A stretch of 64,000 nucleotides of DNA, from positions 82,145-146,144 of the forward strand of contig NZ_PHRF01000008.1 of the NCBI RefSeq assembly GCF_004151105.1, written 5' to 3'. This document shows positions 32,360 through 41,048 of the stretch, piece by piece (the first letter of the stretch is position 1; each line of letters starts with the position of its first letter). The notes beneath the pieces were generated by a model. It saw only the letters and a list, made by a program, of their open reading frames with translations. It made no database searches and was not told the DNA's origin. Position numbers and translations under genes: made by a program. The stretch is from Streptomyces sp. L-9-10 (lineage in GTDB: Bacteria > Actinomycetota > Actinomycetes > Streptomycetales > Streptomycetaceae).

Positions 32360-35263
32360 CTACAGCTGAGCGCCGCCGATACGCCGCCGCGCGAGGACCA
32401 GTCCGGCCGCGTACAGCCCCAGAACCGCGCCGAGCAGTACGTAGGAGAGCCCCGGCAGCGCGGGCATGCCCAGGACAGGGCCGAGCGGCGAGAGCGGCAG
32501 CAGCAGCCCGGTGACGGCGAGCCCCGCGGCGGCCCAGCGGACGGGGCTCGGAGCCCGCCGGCCGGACGCGGGGCGTGCGCTCGTACGCAACAGCAGCATC
32601 ACCAGCGCCTGGGTGAGCAGGTTCTCGGTGAACCATCCGGAGTGGAACTCCGCCTGGCCGTCCCCGTCGACGGCGGCGTGCGAGGCCGACGCGAGCAGCG
32701 CGAACGTCGCCAGGTCCGAGAGCGCGTTGATGAGACCGAAGCCCGTGATGAACCGGAAGAACGCCCGGGAGCGCAGCTCCGTCGGCCGGCGCAGCGCCTC
32801 GGGCAACGGCCGGTCGTACGCGAAGGCGAGCTGCGCGGCGTCGAAGCACAGGTTCTGGACGAGGACCTGCGCCGGAAGCATCGGCAGGAACGGCAGCAGC
32901 AGCCCCGCGACGAGCATCGCGATGACATTGCCGAGGTTGGAGGAGAGCGTGATCCGCAGATACGTGGCGATATTGCCGCTCGAATGGCGCCCGGCGCCGA
33001 TCGCGTGCTCGATCGCGGTGAGGTCCTTCCGCGCGAGCACGACATCGGTGGACTCGCGGACGACGTCGACGGCGTCGCGCGGGCATATCCCGACATCGGC
33101 GGCGTGCAGCGCGGGCAGGTCGTTGACGCCGTCGCCGAGGAAGCCGGTGGTGTGCCCGTCGGCGCGGACGGCGGCGACGATACGGGCCTTGTGCTCGGGT
33201 GTGCAGCGCGCGAAGACGGTGGTGCGCCGGGCGACCTCGGCGAGTTCCGCGTCGGTGAGCGCGTCGAGCCGTTCGGCGGTGACGACCTCTCCGCCGCCGG
33301 CCCCGAGGCCACCGCCGGCCCCGAGGCCACCGCCGGCCCCGAGGCCACCGCTCGCGAGCCCGCCGGCCCCGAGGCCACCGCCCGCGAGGTCACCGCTCGC
33401 GAGCCCGTCGGCCGCCATGTCGAGGCCCAGATCCAGACACGCGCGGGCCGCCGTGCCCGGGTGGTCGCCCGTCAGGATCTTGACCGTGACGCCGCGCGCG
33501 GCGAGTACCTTCAGCGCCTCGGCGGCGGTCGGAGCGAGTGCGTCGTGGAGCGCGACGAAGCCCCGGAAGTCGAGTCCGCGCTCGTCGGCGTGGGTGTAGT
33601 CGCGGTGACGGGCGGGCCGTTCCGCCGTGGCGACCGCGAGCAGCCGCAGACCGCTGTCCGCCTCACGGGCGGCCAGCGCGGTGAGCCGGTCCCGTTCCTC
33701 GTCGTCGAGCGCGCACCGCTGGAGCACGGCCTCGACCGCCCCCTTGACGATGAGGGTGTGGGTGCCGAGGCTGCCCGGCCGTCGGACGACCGCGGTGGAG
33801 AGGCGGCGTACGGAATCGAACGGGAGGGCCGCCACGCCCTCGTACCGCGCCGGATCCTCCTCGTCCACCGCGTCGAGGATCGCGTCGTCGAGGGCGTCCG
33901 GGGCGGGCAGGTCGGCCAGTTGCAGGGTCCACCAGGCGTTCACGGCGGCCCAGCGCAGCACCTCGGGATCGGGCTCGCCGTACGCGTCCGTCGACCCGCC
34001 GACCACCGGCCGGTCCTGGGTGAGGGTGCCCGTCTTGTCCAGGAACAGTACGTCGACGGCGCCGAGGTCGTGCAGCGCGGGCAGACGTTTGACGATCACC
34101 GCGTGGTGGCGCGCGAGGCGTGAGGCGCCCCGGGCCAGGGCGGTGGTGACGATGACCGGCAGCATCTCCGGAGTGAGTCCGACGGCGACCGCGACCGCGA
34201 AGGGGAGCGTCTCCAAGCCCCGGCCGCGCAGGGCGGCGTTGGCCATCAGGACGAGCGGCGGGGTGAGCAGCATGAACCGGATGAGGATCCACGAGATGCC
34301 GTTCACCTGCCGGTCGAAGGCGCTGGCCGTACGGCGCCCCGGCCGGCCGCGCGCGACGCCGAACCGCGTACGTGTCCCGGTCGCCACGACGACGGCGGTG
34401 CCGCTGCCCGAGGCGACGCTGCTGCCCTGGAAACACAGCCGCGGCTGCGCGAACACCCCCGCGAACGCCGCGCCGGCGGCGGGCGTACGGTCCGGGTCCG
34501 GGGCCTGGACGCCCGCCGGGGCCGCCGCGTCGACGGCGTACTTCCCGACCGGCGCCGACTCCCCCGTCAGCGCCGCCTGATGCACGGTCAGCCCGCTCGC
34601 GCGGAGGAGCAGTACGTCGGCGGGCACCAGATCGCCGGGGCCGAGGCGGATCACATCGCCCGGCACCAACTGGTCGACCGGAATCTCCCTCGGCCGCGAG
34701 CCGCCCCCGCCCCCGTTCCCGCCCCCGCCCCCGTCACTCCCGCGCCGCAGCACCGTCGCCGTGGTCGCCACCAGCTCGCGCAGCCCGGCCATGGAACGGT
34801 CGGCCCTGTGCTCCCCGGACGAGCGCAGCAGACAGCTGACCACGACCAGCGAGAGGATCACCAGGGCGGTGCCCCAGGCGGAGACGGTGGCCGACACCAC
34901 TCCGAGACAGAGCAGTACGGCGGTGAACGGATCCCGCGTACTCCGTACGAAACGCCGCGGCCAGGACGCCGTACGCCACTCCGGCACCGCGTTCTCGCCG
35001 TACTGGAGCAGCCGCTCCTCGGCCTGCGCGTCCGTCAGCCCGCGCGGCCCGCTGTCCAGCCGCCGCAGCACCTGGAGGGTCGTGAGGGCGGTCAGATCCG
35101 GCGGGGTGCCGTCCCCGCCCGGCGCCCAGGGGTCCACGGGACCGCGGTCGGCGCCCGGCCCCGGCCCGGACGTGGCCGCCGTGGACCCGTCCGCCCCGGA
35201 CGTACCCGCTCCGGACGTACCCGCTCCGGACGCAACGGAGTCCGGCGCCACGGAGTCGGGCAC
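32360..35263 (-). CDS. MgtA-type magnesium-translocating P-type ATPase
   Basis: A 967-residue P-type ATPase. A Pro/Gly/Ser-rich N-terminus precedes the cation ATPase N domain (LTTLQVLRRLDSGPRGLTDA). The actuator has LTGESAPVGK, the phosphorylation site is FLDKTGTLTQD and the hinge is FLGDGVNDLPAL. The C-terminal membrane block includes VQNLCFDAAQLAFAYDRP, diagnostic of the IIIB MgtA/MgtB group that imports Mg2+. Two Gly-rich low-complexity inserts are unusual: GSDGGGGGNGGGG in the actuator and a GLGAGG array before the P domain. The GTG start 7 bp after the ArsR stop is likely but has no clear ribosome-binding site. Confidence 0.88.
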   Translation of the reverse strand: MPDSVAPDSVASGAGTSGAGTSGADGSTAATSGPGPGADRGPVDPWAPGGDGTPPDLTALTTLQVLRRLDSGPRGLTDAQAEERLLQYGENAVPEWRTASWPRRFVRSTRDPFTAVLLCLGVVSATVSAWGTALVILSLVVVSCLLRSSGEHRADRSMAGLRELVATTATVLRRGSDGGGGGNGGGGGSRPREIPVDQLVPGDVIRLGPGDLVPADVLLLRASGLTVHQAALTGESAPVGKYAVDAAAPAGVQAPDPDRTPAAGAAFAGVFAQPRLCFQGSSVASGSGTAVVVATGTRTRFGVARGRPGRRTASAFDRQVNGISWILIRFMLLTPPLVLMANAALRGRGLETLPFAVAVAVGLTPEMLPVIVTTALARGASRLARHHAVIVKRLPALHDLGAVDVLFLDKTGTLTQDRPVVGGSTDAYGEPDPEVLRWAAVNAWWTLQLADLPAPDALDDAILDAVDEEDPARYEGVAALPFDSVRRLSTAVVRRPGSLGTHTLIVKGAVEAVLQRCALDDEERDRLTALAAREADSGLRLLAVATAERPARHRDYTHADERGLDFRGFVALHDALAPTAAEALKVLAARGVTVKILTGDHPGTAARACLDLGLDMAADGLASGDLAGGGLGAGGLASGGLGAGGGLGAGGGLGAGGGEVVTAERLDALTDAELAEVARRTTVFARCTPEHKARIVAAVRADGHTTGFLGDGVNDLPALHAADVGICPRDAVDVVRESTDVVLARKDLTAIEHAIGAGRHSSGNIATYLRITLSSNLGNVIAMLVAGLLLPFLPMLPAQVLVQNLCFDAAQLAFAYDRPLPEALRRPTELRSRAFFRFITGFGLINALSDLATFALLASASHAAVDGDGQAEFHSGWFTENLLTQALVMLLLRTSARPASGRRAPSPVRWAAAGLAVTGLLLPLSPLGPVLGMPALPGLSYVLLGAVLGLYAAGLVLARRRIGGAQL
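33297..33379. repeat. 18-bp tandem repeat inside the Mg2+ ATPase gene
   Basis: GCCGGCCCCGAGGCCACC occurs at 33297, 33315 and 33333, with a further copy near 33362. It is in frame and encodes the GLGAGG array between nucleotide-binding elements of the ATPase, so expansion would lengthen a loop without breaking the frame. Confidence 0.85.
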
Positions 35264-35270
35264 CGCGGAC

Positions 35271-35639
35271 TCAAGCCGTGATGTCGCGGACGCGCCGTGC
35301 CGGGGCGTGCGTCGCGCGGTCGGTCAGCTGTCCGACCATCAGCCGGACCACGGTCACGACATCCGGATCGTCGACGAAGTACACCTGGCGACGGCCTTCG
35401 CGCCGCGACCGTACGAGACCGGCCAGCTTCAGCTTGGTCAGATGCTGGCTCACGGCGGGCAGCGCCCCGCCCACGCGCTCGGCGAGTCCGGTCACATCGC
35501 TCTCGCCCTGGGCCAGTACCCACATGATGTGCAGCCGCGCCGACGACGCCAGCAGCCCGAACGCGGCGGCGGCCTCGGCCAGCACCTCGGCAGGAGGATC
35601 CTCGAAGCCGCCGGCACCCGCCGGCACACCTGGCGTCAC
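35271..35639 (-). CDS. ArsR/SmtB-family transcriptional regulator
   Basis: A 122-residue winged-helix protein: AAAFGLLASSARLHIMWVLA, then DVTGLAERVGGALPAVSQHL and the wing RREGRRQVYFVDDPDVVTVV. It contains no cysteine, so any metal site would use His/Asp/Glu; it need not sense a metal. The next gene in the operon is the Mg2+ P-type ATPase, which it probably represses. Start is GTG. Confidence 0.88.
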   Translation of the reverse strand: MTPGVPAGAGGFEDPPAEVLAEAAAAFGLLASSARLHIMWVLAQGESDVTGLAERVGGALPAVSQHLTKLKLAGLVRSRREGRRQVYFVDDPDVVTVVRLMVGQLTDRATHAPARRVRDITA

Positions 35640-35727
35640 GATCGCTCTCCCGTCCCGCGCGGGCCGTCACCCCGTCAACCCGAATGTCCTCATACCTGAA
35701 GCCCCGAACCAGCGGTTCAGTCTAGGG

Positions 35728-36057
35728 CTACGGCTTGTCGCGAGGGTCCCGCGCGGGGGCATCGTCCCGCTCGACGATGGTGCCCGTGACGACACGACGC
35801 ACCCCCGGCCCGGCGGCGTCGGACGTCCTGCCGGAATCCTGGCCGTCCGTCTTGCCATCCGTCTTGCCATCCGTCTTGCCATCCGTCTGGTCGTCCGTCT
35901 TACCCGCCTCCTTGCCCTCCTCCTTGAGCGCCTTCGTCTCACTCTTGAGGATGCGGGCGGCCTTACCGGCGGAGCGGGTCAGCTCAGGGAGCCTCTTCAC
36001 CCCGACGACCACGGCGACGACGATGAGGATCAGGGCCAGTTCACTCAAGCCGAACAT
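35728..36057 (-). CDS. second TatA-like protein
   Basis: A 109-residue protein with one helix (MFGLSELALILIVVAVVVGV), a KRLPELTRSAGKAARILKSE amphipathic helix and a long charged tail. The tail includes four TDGK/TDGQ repeats encoded by 12-bp DNA repeats near 35847-35890. The canonical FG in the hinge is replaced by VG. Together with the tatA at 32024 it brackets the ArsR-ATPase operon. Confidence 0.8.
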   Translation of the reverse strand: MFGLSELALILIVVAVVVGVKRLPELTRSAGKAARILKSETKALKEEGKEAGKTDDQTDGKTDGKTDGKTDGQDSGRTSDAAGPGVRRVVTGTIVERDDAPARDPRDKP

Positions 36058-36090
36058 CAGGTCTGCTCTCTCGCGGTACGGATCGGATCG

Positions 36091-36112
36091 ACTTCTACAG
36101 CGCTGTAGAAGT
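36091..36112. promoter_or_regulatory. perfect 22-bp palindrome, candidate operator
   Basis: The half-site ACTTCTACAGC is followed directly by its complement with no spacer. It lies 34 bp upstream of the TatA-like start at 36057 and 115 bp upstream of the monooxygenase start at 36228, where a TetR-, GntR- or BlaI-type dimer would act. Confidence 0.6.
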
Positions 36113-36227
36113 ATTCAGTACAGGCCGACCACACAACAAGTCCCTGCCGGGCCAACCGCACCGCGGCCTGCTACTCTTCGTCCGCAATTGATCACTTAGC
36201 GTCACAACGGGACAACCGGGAGCACCT

Positions 36228-37469
36228 GTGAAGGTCGCATGCGTCGGCGGCGGGCCCGCCGGCCTGTACTTCTCGATCCTGATGAAACGGCAGAACCCGT
36301 CCCACGACATCACCGTCTACGAACGGAACGAGGCCGGGTCCACCTACGGCTGGGGCGTGACCTACTGGGGCAGTCTGATCGACAAGCTCCATGTCCACGA
36401 CCCCGAATCAGCGGTCGCCATCAGCGAGAACTCGGTCCGCTGGAGCGACGGGGTCGCACACGTCGGCGACCGGAAGACGGTGCACCACGGCGACACGGGG
36501 TTCGGAATCGGCCGGCGCCGGCTGCTCGGCATCCTCACCGAGCGGGCCCGCTCTCTCGGCGTACGCGTCGAGTTCGAGCACACGATCACCGATGCCGCCG
36601 AACTGCCCGACGCCGATCTGGTCGTAGCCTGCGACGGAGTCGGCAGCGCACTGCGCGAGCGGCACGTCCGGCACTTCGGCACCGAAGCCACCGCCGGGCG
36701 CAACACCTACATCTGGCTCGGCACCACCAAGGTCTTCGACTCGTTCACCTTCGCCTTCGTCGAGACCGAGCACGGCTGGATCTGGTGCTACGCCTACGGG
36801 TTCAGCGAGGACGCGAGCACCTGCATCGTCGAGTGCTCCCCGGCGACCTGGACCGGCCTCGGGCTCGACAGGGCGAGCGAGGCCGATGGCCTGGCCCTGC
36901 TGGAACGGCTCTTCGCGGGGCCGCTGGACGGGCACCGGCTGATCGGCCGGGCGCACGCGGACGGCAGCGCGCAGTGGCTCAACTTCCGCACCCTGACCAA
37001 CCGGACCTGGCACCACGGCAACCTCGTCCTGCTCGGCGACGCCGCCCACACCACGCACTACTCCATCGGCGCGGGCACCACGCTCGCGCTGGAGGACGCC
37101 ATCGCACTGGCCGGCGCGCTGCGCGGGCACAACAGGCGGCGCGGACACGACGTACACGACACACACCCGGAACTGCGGGCCGCCCTCGTCCAGTACGAGC
37201 GGGAACGGAGGTCCGCCCTCCTCCCCGTTCAGAGCGCGGCCCGCTACAGCGCCCAGTGGTACGAGAACCTTCCGCGCTATATGCAGCTGGCCCCGCCGCA
37301 GATGTTCGCGCTGCTCGGGCAGCGGCACTCCCCTCTGCTGCCGCACATCCCGCCCCAGCTGTACTACCGGATCGACCGGGCGGCGGAACAGCTGGAGCCG
37401 CTGCGCAGGCTCAAGCGCTGGCTGGGCCCGAGGGTCGCGCGAACGCTGCACGCCCGTTCACGCCCCTAG
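36228..37469 (+). CDS. FAD-dependent monooxygenase
   Basis: A 413-residue flavoprotein of the group A hydroxylase type. It has the Rossmann GxGxxG (VGGGPAGLYFSILMKRQ), a VVACDGVGSALRE segment (the DG motif) and the FAD ribityl-binding GDAAHTTHYSIGAGTTLALE. This is closest in style to VioD-like tryptophan hydroxylase and the hydroxylase halves of salicylyl-CoA/anthraniloyl-CoA monooxygenases, which hydroxylate aromatic substrates using NAD(P)H. The substrate is unknown. GTG start behind GGGAG. Confidence 0.85.
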   Translation: MKVACVGGGPAGLYFSILMKRQNPSHDITVYERNEAGSTYGWGVTYWGSLIDKLHVHDPESAVAISENSVRWSDGVAHVGDRKTVHHGDTGFGIGRRRLLGILTERARSLGVRVEFEHTITDAAELPDADLVVACDGVGSALRERHVRHFGTEATAGRNTYIWLGTTKVFDSFTFAFVETEHGWIWCYAYGFSEDASTCIVECSPATWTGLGLDRASEADGLALLERLFAGPLDGHRLIGRAHADGSAQWLNFRTLTNRTWHHGNLVLLGDAAHTTHYSIGAGTTLALEDAIALAGALRGHNRRRGHDVHDTHPELRAALVQYERERRSALLPVQSAARYSAQWYENLPRYMQLAPPQMFALLGQRHSPLLPHIPPQLYYRIDRAAEQLEPLRRLKRWLGPRVARTLHARSRP

Positions 37470-37501
37470 CTCCCGGCCAGGTACGTCGTCATCGTCGTCG
37501 T

Positions 37502-38218
37502 CTAGATCCTGTCGAGATACGTCGTCACCGCCAGCGCCTTCTTGGTGGAGCGGTAGCGCGCCAGCAGTACCGGGCGCAGCCACCGCACCGACGCCGGGAA
37601 GGCGCTCAGCACGGCCGTGTATCCGGGGATCCGGTCCGGGTCCTCCATCAGGCCGAGCACCAGGTGCGGGCTGCCTCGGAAGCCGCCGTGGAAGATCCCC
37701 TCCCGTACGCGTGTGAGGTCGGCGTCCGGCACCTGCGGGAACAGCTCCAGCAGGACCGGCTCCTCCTCGTCGAAGTGCCTGGTCAGAATCTCGCGGACCC
37801 GCTGGGCGGACGGCAGCCCGGACATGGCCGCCTCACTGACGACCACCAGTACCTCGGCGCGCCCGCCCGTGATCTCCCGGGCGTCGATCGCGTCGACTGC
37901 CCTGGCGAGGGCGTGCAGCTCGGCGTCGAGCGCCTGGTGCTCGACGAGCATCTCGTCGAGTTCGGCGACGGCGGTGGGAAACAGGTCCCGCAGCGCGGGC
38001 CAGAGTTCTTCGTCCTCACTCCCGTGATGGCTCCTGATGTAATCGATCAGCCAGCGGGAGGTGCTGACCAGCGTCCTGACGTCGACGGGCTGACCGTCGG
38101 CGAGATTCGCGAACGACACCGCCACGAGGGCGGCGCCGCGTCGCATGATCATGTGCTCGGCGAGGAGTTCGTCGTACAGGCGCGAGCGTTCGGCTCGAAG
38201 CGCGGATGAAACCTTCAT
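37502..38218 (-). CDS. hemerythrin-like domain protein
   Basis: A 238-residue helical protein. The hemerythrin/HHE ligands are visible: LLAEHMIMRRG, DYIRSHHGSEDEELWPAL, LVEHQALDAELHAL and LTRHFDEEEPVLLELFPQV. Such domains bind a di-iron centre that senses or stores O2 or reacts with NO. It is divergent from a TetR regulator at 88 bp and probably under its control. A GAGGGA ribosome-binding site precedes the ATG. Confidence 0.9.
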   Translation of the reverse strand: MKVSSALRAERSRLYDELLAEHMIMRRGAALVAVSFANLADGQPVDVRTLVSTSRWLIDYIRSHHGSEDEELWPALRDLFPTAVAELDEMLVEHQALDAELHALARAVDAIDAREITGGRAEVLVVVSEAAMSGLPSAQRVREILTRHFDEEEPVLLELFPQVPDADLTRVREGIFHGGFRGSPHLVLGLMEDPDRIPGYTAVLSAFPASVRWLRPVLLARYRSTKKALAVTTYLDRI

Positions 38219-38294
38219 TCTCTGTCCCTCGAAGATAGAGGTGAGCCCCTATGTATTGAACTCAAAGGCACTGCAATAAATGCCCGACTTGTCC

Positions 38295-38300
38295 TAAAAT
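38295..38300 (+). promoter_or_regulatory. -10 box of the TetR gene, leaderless start
   Basis: TAAAAT lies 6 nt before the ATG at 38307. Confidence 0.5.
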
Positions 38301-38306
38301 GTTCAC

Positions 38307-38939
38307 ATGCCTGACGGACGGCCGTACCACTCTCCTCGCCGCGCACTCACCGCGGCCGCCACACGGCGCGACATCATCGACGCGGCACGGCGGCTCTTCC
38401 TGGAGCGGGGTTTCGCGAAGGTGACCGTCGCCGAGATCGCCTGCGAGGCAGGGACCGCGGTCAAGACGGTGTACGCCAGCGCCGGGGGCCGGCTCGACAT
38501 ACTGCGGGAGACCGTCCACCGCGCGGCCGCGCACTCGGGCGCTCAGGAGACCGTGAAGCGGATACGGGGCACCGAGGACGCCGTCTCCGCCATCGCCCTG
38601 CTTGCCCACCGCACCCGGCTCAGCAACGAGGAGCACCGCGAATCGATCGCGATCCTCTACAGCGCGCTGCCTGTGCACGAGGCGGCGGAAGCACTCTGGG
38701 ACGAGGGCACCTCTATCTACACATCTGCCCTCCGCGAGATCGCCTCACACCTCAAGGGCCTCGGTGCTCTCAAGGCCGGGATGACCGTCGAGCGGTGCGC
38801 CGACGTGCTGTGGTTCTGCTTCGGGCTGGGCGCCTGGCGCACGCTCGTCGACGACTGCGGCTGGACCTGGGACCAGGCCGAGAAGGAGCTGGCGGCCGTG
38901 GCCACGAAGATGCTGCTCAAGGAGTTATCCACAGGCTGA
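38307..38939 (+). CDS. TetR-family regulator with a TTA codon
   Basis: A 210-residue protein. The N-terminal HTH is RRDIIDAARRLFLERGFAKV with TVAEIACEAGTAVKTVYASA, and a helical ligand-binding domain follows. The third codon from the end (LKELSTG) is TTA at 38925-38927, so translation should depend on the bldA tRNA. Transcript probably leaderless. The divergent hemerythrin gene is the likely target; a palindrome at 36091 is another candidate. Confidence 0.92.
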   Translation: MPDGRPYHSPRRALTAAATRRDIIDAARRLFLERGFAKVTVAEIACEAGTAVKTVYASAGGRLDILRETVHRAAAHSGAQETVKRIRGTEDAVSAIALLAHRTRLSNEEHRESIAILYSALPVHEAAEALWDEGTSIYTSALREIASHLKGLGALKAGMTVERCADVLWFCFGLGAWRTLVDDCGWTWDQAEKELAAVATKMLLKELSTG

Positions 38940-38985
38940 GCGGGACGCCGACGGAATGTCAGGGGCCGGGCGCAGAATAGGGGGC

Positions 38986-40872
38986 ATGACTGAGATCACC
39001 GGTTCGACACCGGATTCGACAGTGGCCTCGACAGCGGGCGCGGCAGCCGGCCCGGCTGCCGCCCCGACCCCGGCCGCGGCCTCGATGCCCGCGTGGGAGA
39101 AGCGCTTCCGGGCCCCGCGGGTGTCGCTGCCCGACTGGGCGGAGGACGCGCCGGAGCGCGCGCTGTTCGTCTCCAACGCGACGGGGACGTACGAGCTGTA
39201 CGCGTGGGATCGCGCGACCGGTGAGCAGCGGCAGGCGACGGACCGGCCGAACGGGACGACGGACGGCGTGCTCTCGCTCGACGGCGAGTGGATCTGGTGG
39301 TTCTCGGACACGGACGGGGACGAGTTCGGGGTCTGGATGCGGCAGCGGTTCACCGCCGGGGCGGACGGAGCCGGTGACGAACCGGCGGTGGCGGGGCTCG
39401 CTCCCTCCTACCCGGCCGGGCTGGCGCTCGGCCGGGACGGCACGGCGGTGGTGGGGCGCTCGACCGACGAGGACGGCTCGACGCTCCATGTCGTACGGCC
39501 CGGCGAGCAGCCCGTGGAGATCTACCGGCACCGCGAGTCGGCCGGGGTCGGCGATCTGTCGCACGACGGCTCGCTGCTGGCGATAGAGCACACCGAGCAC
39601 GGCGACGCGATGCACTCGGCGGTGCGGGTGCTGCGGCTGGACGGCTCGGTGGTGGCTGAGCTGGACGACACGGAGGGCGGTACGCGCGAGCTGGGCCTGG
39701 AGGTGCTGGGCTTCGCGCCGGTGGAAGGGGACAGCCGGCTGCTCATCGGCCATCAGCGGCGGGGCCGCTGGGAGCCGGTCGTCTGGAATCCGCTGACCGG
39801 CGAGGAGACCGAGCTGGCCATCGAGCTGCCCGGCGATGTCAACGCCGAGTGGTATCCGGACGGGTCGGGGCTGCTGGTCGCCCACAGCTTCGAGGCCCGC
39901 GGCGAGCTGTGGCGCTATGACTTCGCCAAGAGCGCGCTGGTCCAGCTGGAGACCCCGGCGGGGACGGTCTCGGGGGCGACGGCCCGGCCCGACGGAAGCG
40001 TGGAGTATCTGTGGTCGTCCGCGGCCCAGCCGCCGGAGGTGCGTTCCACGGCGGGCGGGGTGGTGCTCGATCCGCCGGGACCGGCGGCGCCCGCGTCGGT
40101 GCCGGTGGAGGACGCGTGGGTGGAGGGCCCGGGTGGCCGGGTCCACGCGCTCGTGCAGCGGCCGGAGGGCGAGGGCCCGTTCCCGACGGTCTTCGAGATC
40201 CATGGCGGCCCGACGTGGCATGACAGCGACGCGTTCGCGGCGGGCCCGGCCGCCTGGGTCGACCACGGCTTCGCGGTCGTCCGGGTCAACTACCGCGGCT
40301 CCACCGGATACGGACGGGAGTGGACGGACGCGCTCAAGCACCGGATCGGGCTGATCGAGCTGGAGGACATCGCGGCGGTCCGGGAGTGGGCGGTCGCGTC
40401 CGGTCTGGCGGATCCGGCGAAGCTGGTGCTGTCGGGCGGATCGTGGGGCGGCTATCTGACCCTGCTCGGTCTCGGCACCCAGCCCGACGCCTGGGCCGTG
40501 GGGCTCGCGGCCGTGCCGGTCGCCGACTATGTGACGGCGTACCACGACGAGATGGAGGCCCTCAAGGCGATGGACCGCACGCTGCTGGGCGGTACGCCGG
40601 AGGAGGTGCCGGAGCGGTTCGCGGCCTCGTCACCGCTGACCTACGTCGACGCCGTCCGGGCACCGGTCTATATCTCGGCGGGCGTGAACGACCCGCGCTG
40701 CCCGATCCGCCAGGTGGAGAACTATGTGGACAGGCTGGCGGCCCGGGGCGCGGTCCATGAGGTGTACCGGTACGACGCGGGCCATGGCTCGCTCGTCGTG
40801 GAGGAGCGGATCAAGCAGGTCCGGCTGGAGCTGGAGTTCGCGGTCAAGCACCTGGGGGAGGGCGCGCGGTGA
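38986..40872 (+). CDS. S9-family prolyl oligopeptidase-like peptidase
   Basis: A 628-residue protein starting MTEITGSTPDSTVAS. An Ala/Pro-rich head precedes a beta-propeller region (residues 45-370, with repeated DG strands) and a C-terminal alpha/beta hydrolase. The triad is visible: Ser in GGSWGGY, Asp in VNDPRCPI and His in DAGHGS. S9 enzymes cleave short peptides or acyl-aminoacyl substrates; no signal peptide is seen, so it is cytoplasmic. It starts 46 bp after the TetR gene. Confidence 0.9.
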   Translation: MTEITGSTPDSTVASTAGAAAGPAAAPTPAAASMPAWEKRFRAPRVSLPDWAEDAPERALFVSNATGTYELYAWDRATGEQRQATDRPNGTTDGVLSLDGEWIWWFSDTDGDEFGVWMRQRFTAGADGAGDEPAVAGLAPSYPAGLALGRDGTAVVGRSTDEDGSTLHVVRPGEQPVEIYRHRESAGVGDLSHDGSLLAIEHTEHGDAMHSAVRVLRLDGSVVAELDDTEGGTRELGLEVLGFAPVEGDSRLLIGHQRRGRWEPVVWNPLTGEETELAIELPGDVNAEWYPDGSGLLVAHSFEARGELWRYDFAKSALVQLETPAGTVSGATARPDGSVEYLWSSAAQPPEVRSTAGGVVLDPPGPAAPASVPVEDAWVEGPGGRVHALVQRPEGEGPFPTVFEIHGGPTWHDSDAFAAGPAAWVDHGFAVVRVNYRGSTGYGREWTDALKHRIGLIELEDIAAVREWAVASGLADPAKLVLSGGSWGGYLTLLGLGTQPDAWAVGLAAVPVADYVTAYHDEMEALKAMDRTLLGGTPEEVPERFAASSPLTYVDAVRAPVYISAGVNDPRCPIRQVENYVDRLAARGAVHEVYRYDAGHGSLVVEERIKQVRLELEFAVKHLGEGAR

Positions 40873-40917
40873 GGTGAGATGACGGAGATGACGGGAGCCC
40901 GCGGCCCGGGACCTCCA

Positions 40918-41000
40918 CGGGAGACACGGGGGGATCCGGGACGAGGGGACCTCTGCGGGGGGGGATCCGGGACGGGGAGACCTCTGCGGGGGGGCTTCTA
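40918..41000. repeat. GC-rich tandem repeats between peptidase and SURF1 genes
   Basis: Imperfect copies of a unit of about 34 bp, GGGATCCGGGACG then GGGGA-type bases and CCTCTGCGGGGG, lie back to back, followed by a partial third copy. G-runs of 5-8 are frequent. Confidence 0.7.
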
Positions 41001-41036
41001 CGGGGACCCGGGACCGGGGGCCCGGGCGGCGTTCCG

Positions 41037-41042
41037 TACCGT
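41037..41042 (+). promoter_or_regulatory. -10 box of the SURF1 gene, leaderless start
   Basis: TACCGT lies 6 nt before the GTG at 41049. The GGAGGG in between is too close to the start to serve as a normal ribosome-binding site. Confidence 0.45.
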
Positions 41043-41048
41043 GGAGGG

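Noticed and set aside
33297..33379. CRISPR-like repeats in the Mg2+ ATPase gene
   Set aside because: In-frame 18-bp coding repeats without spacers.
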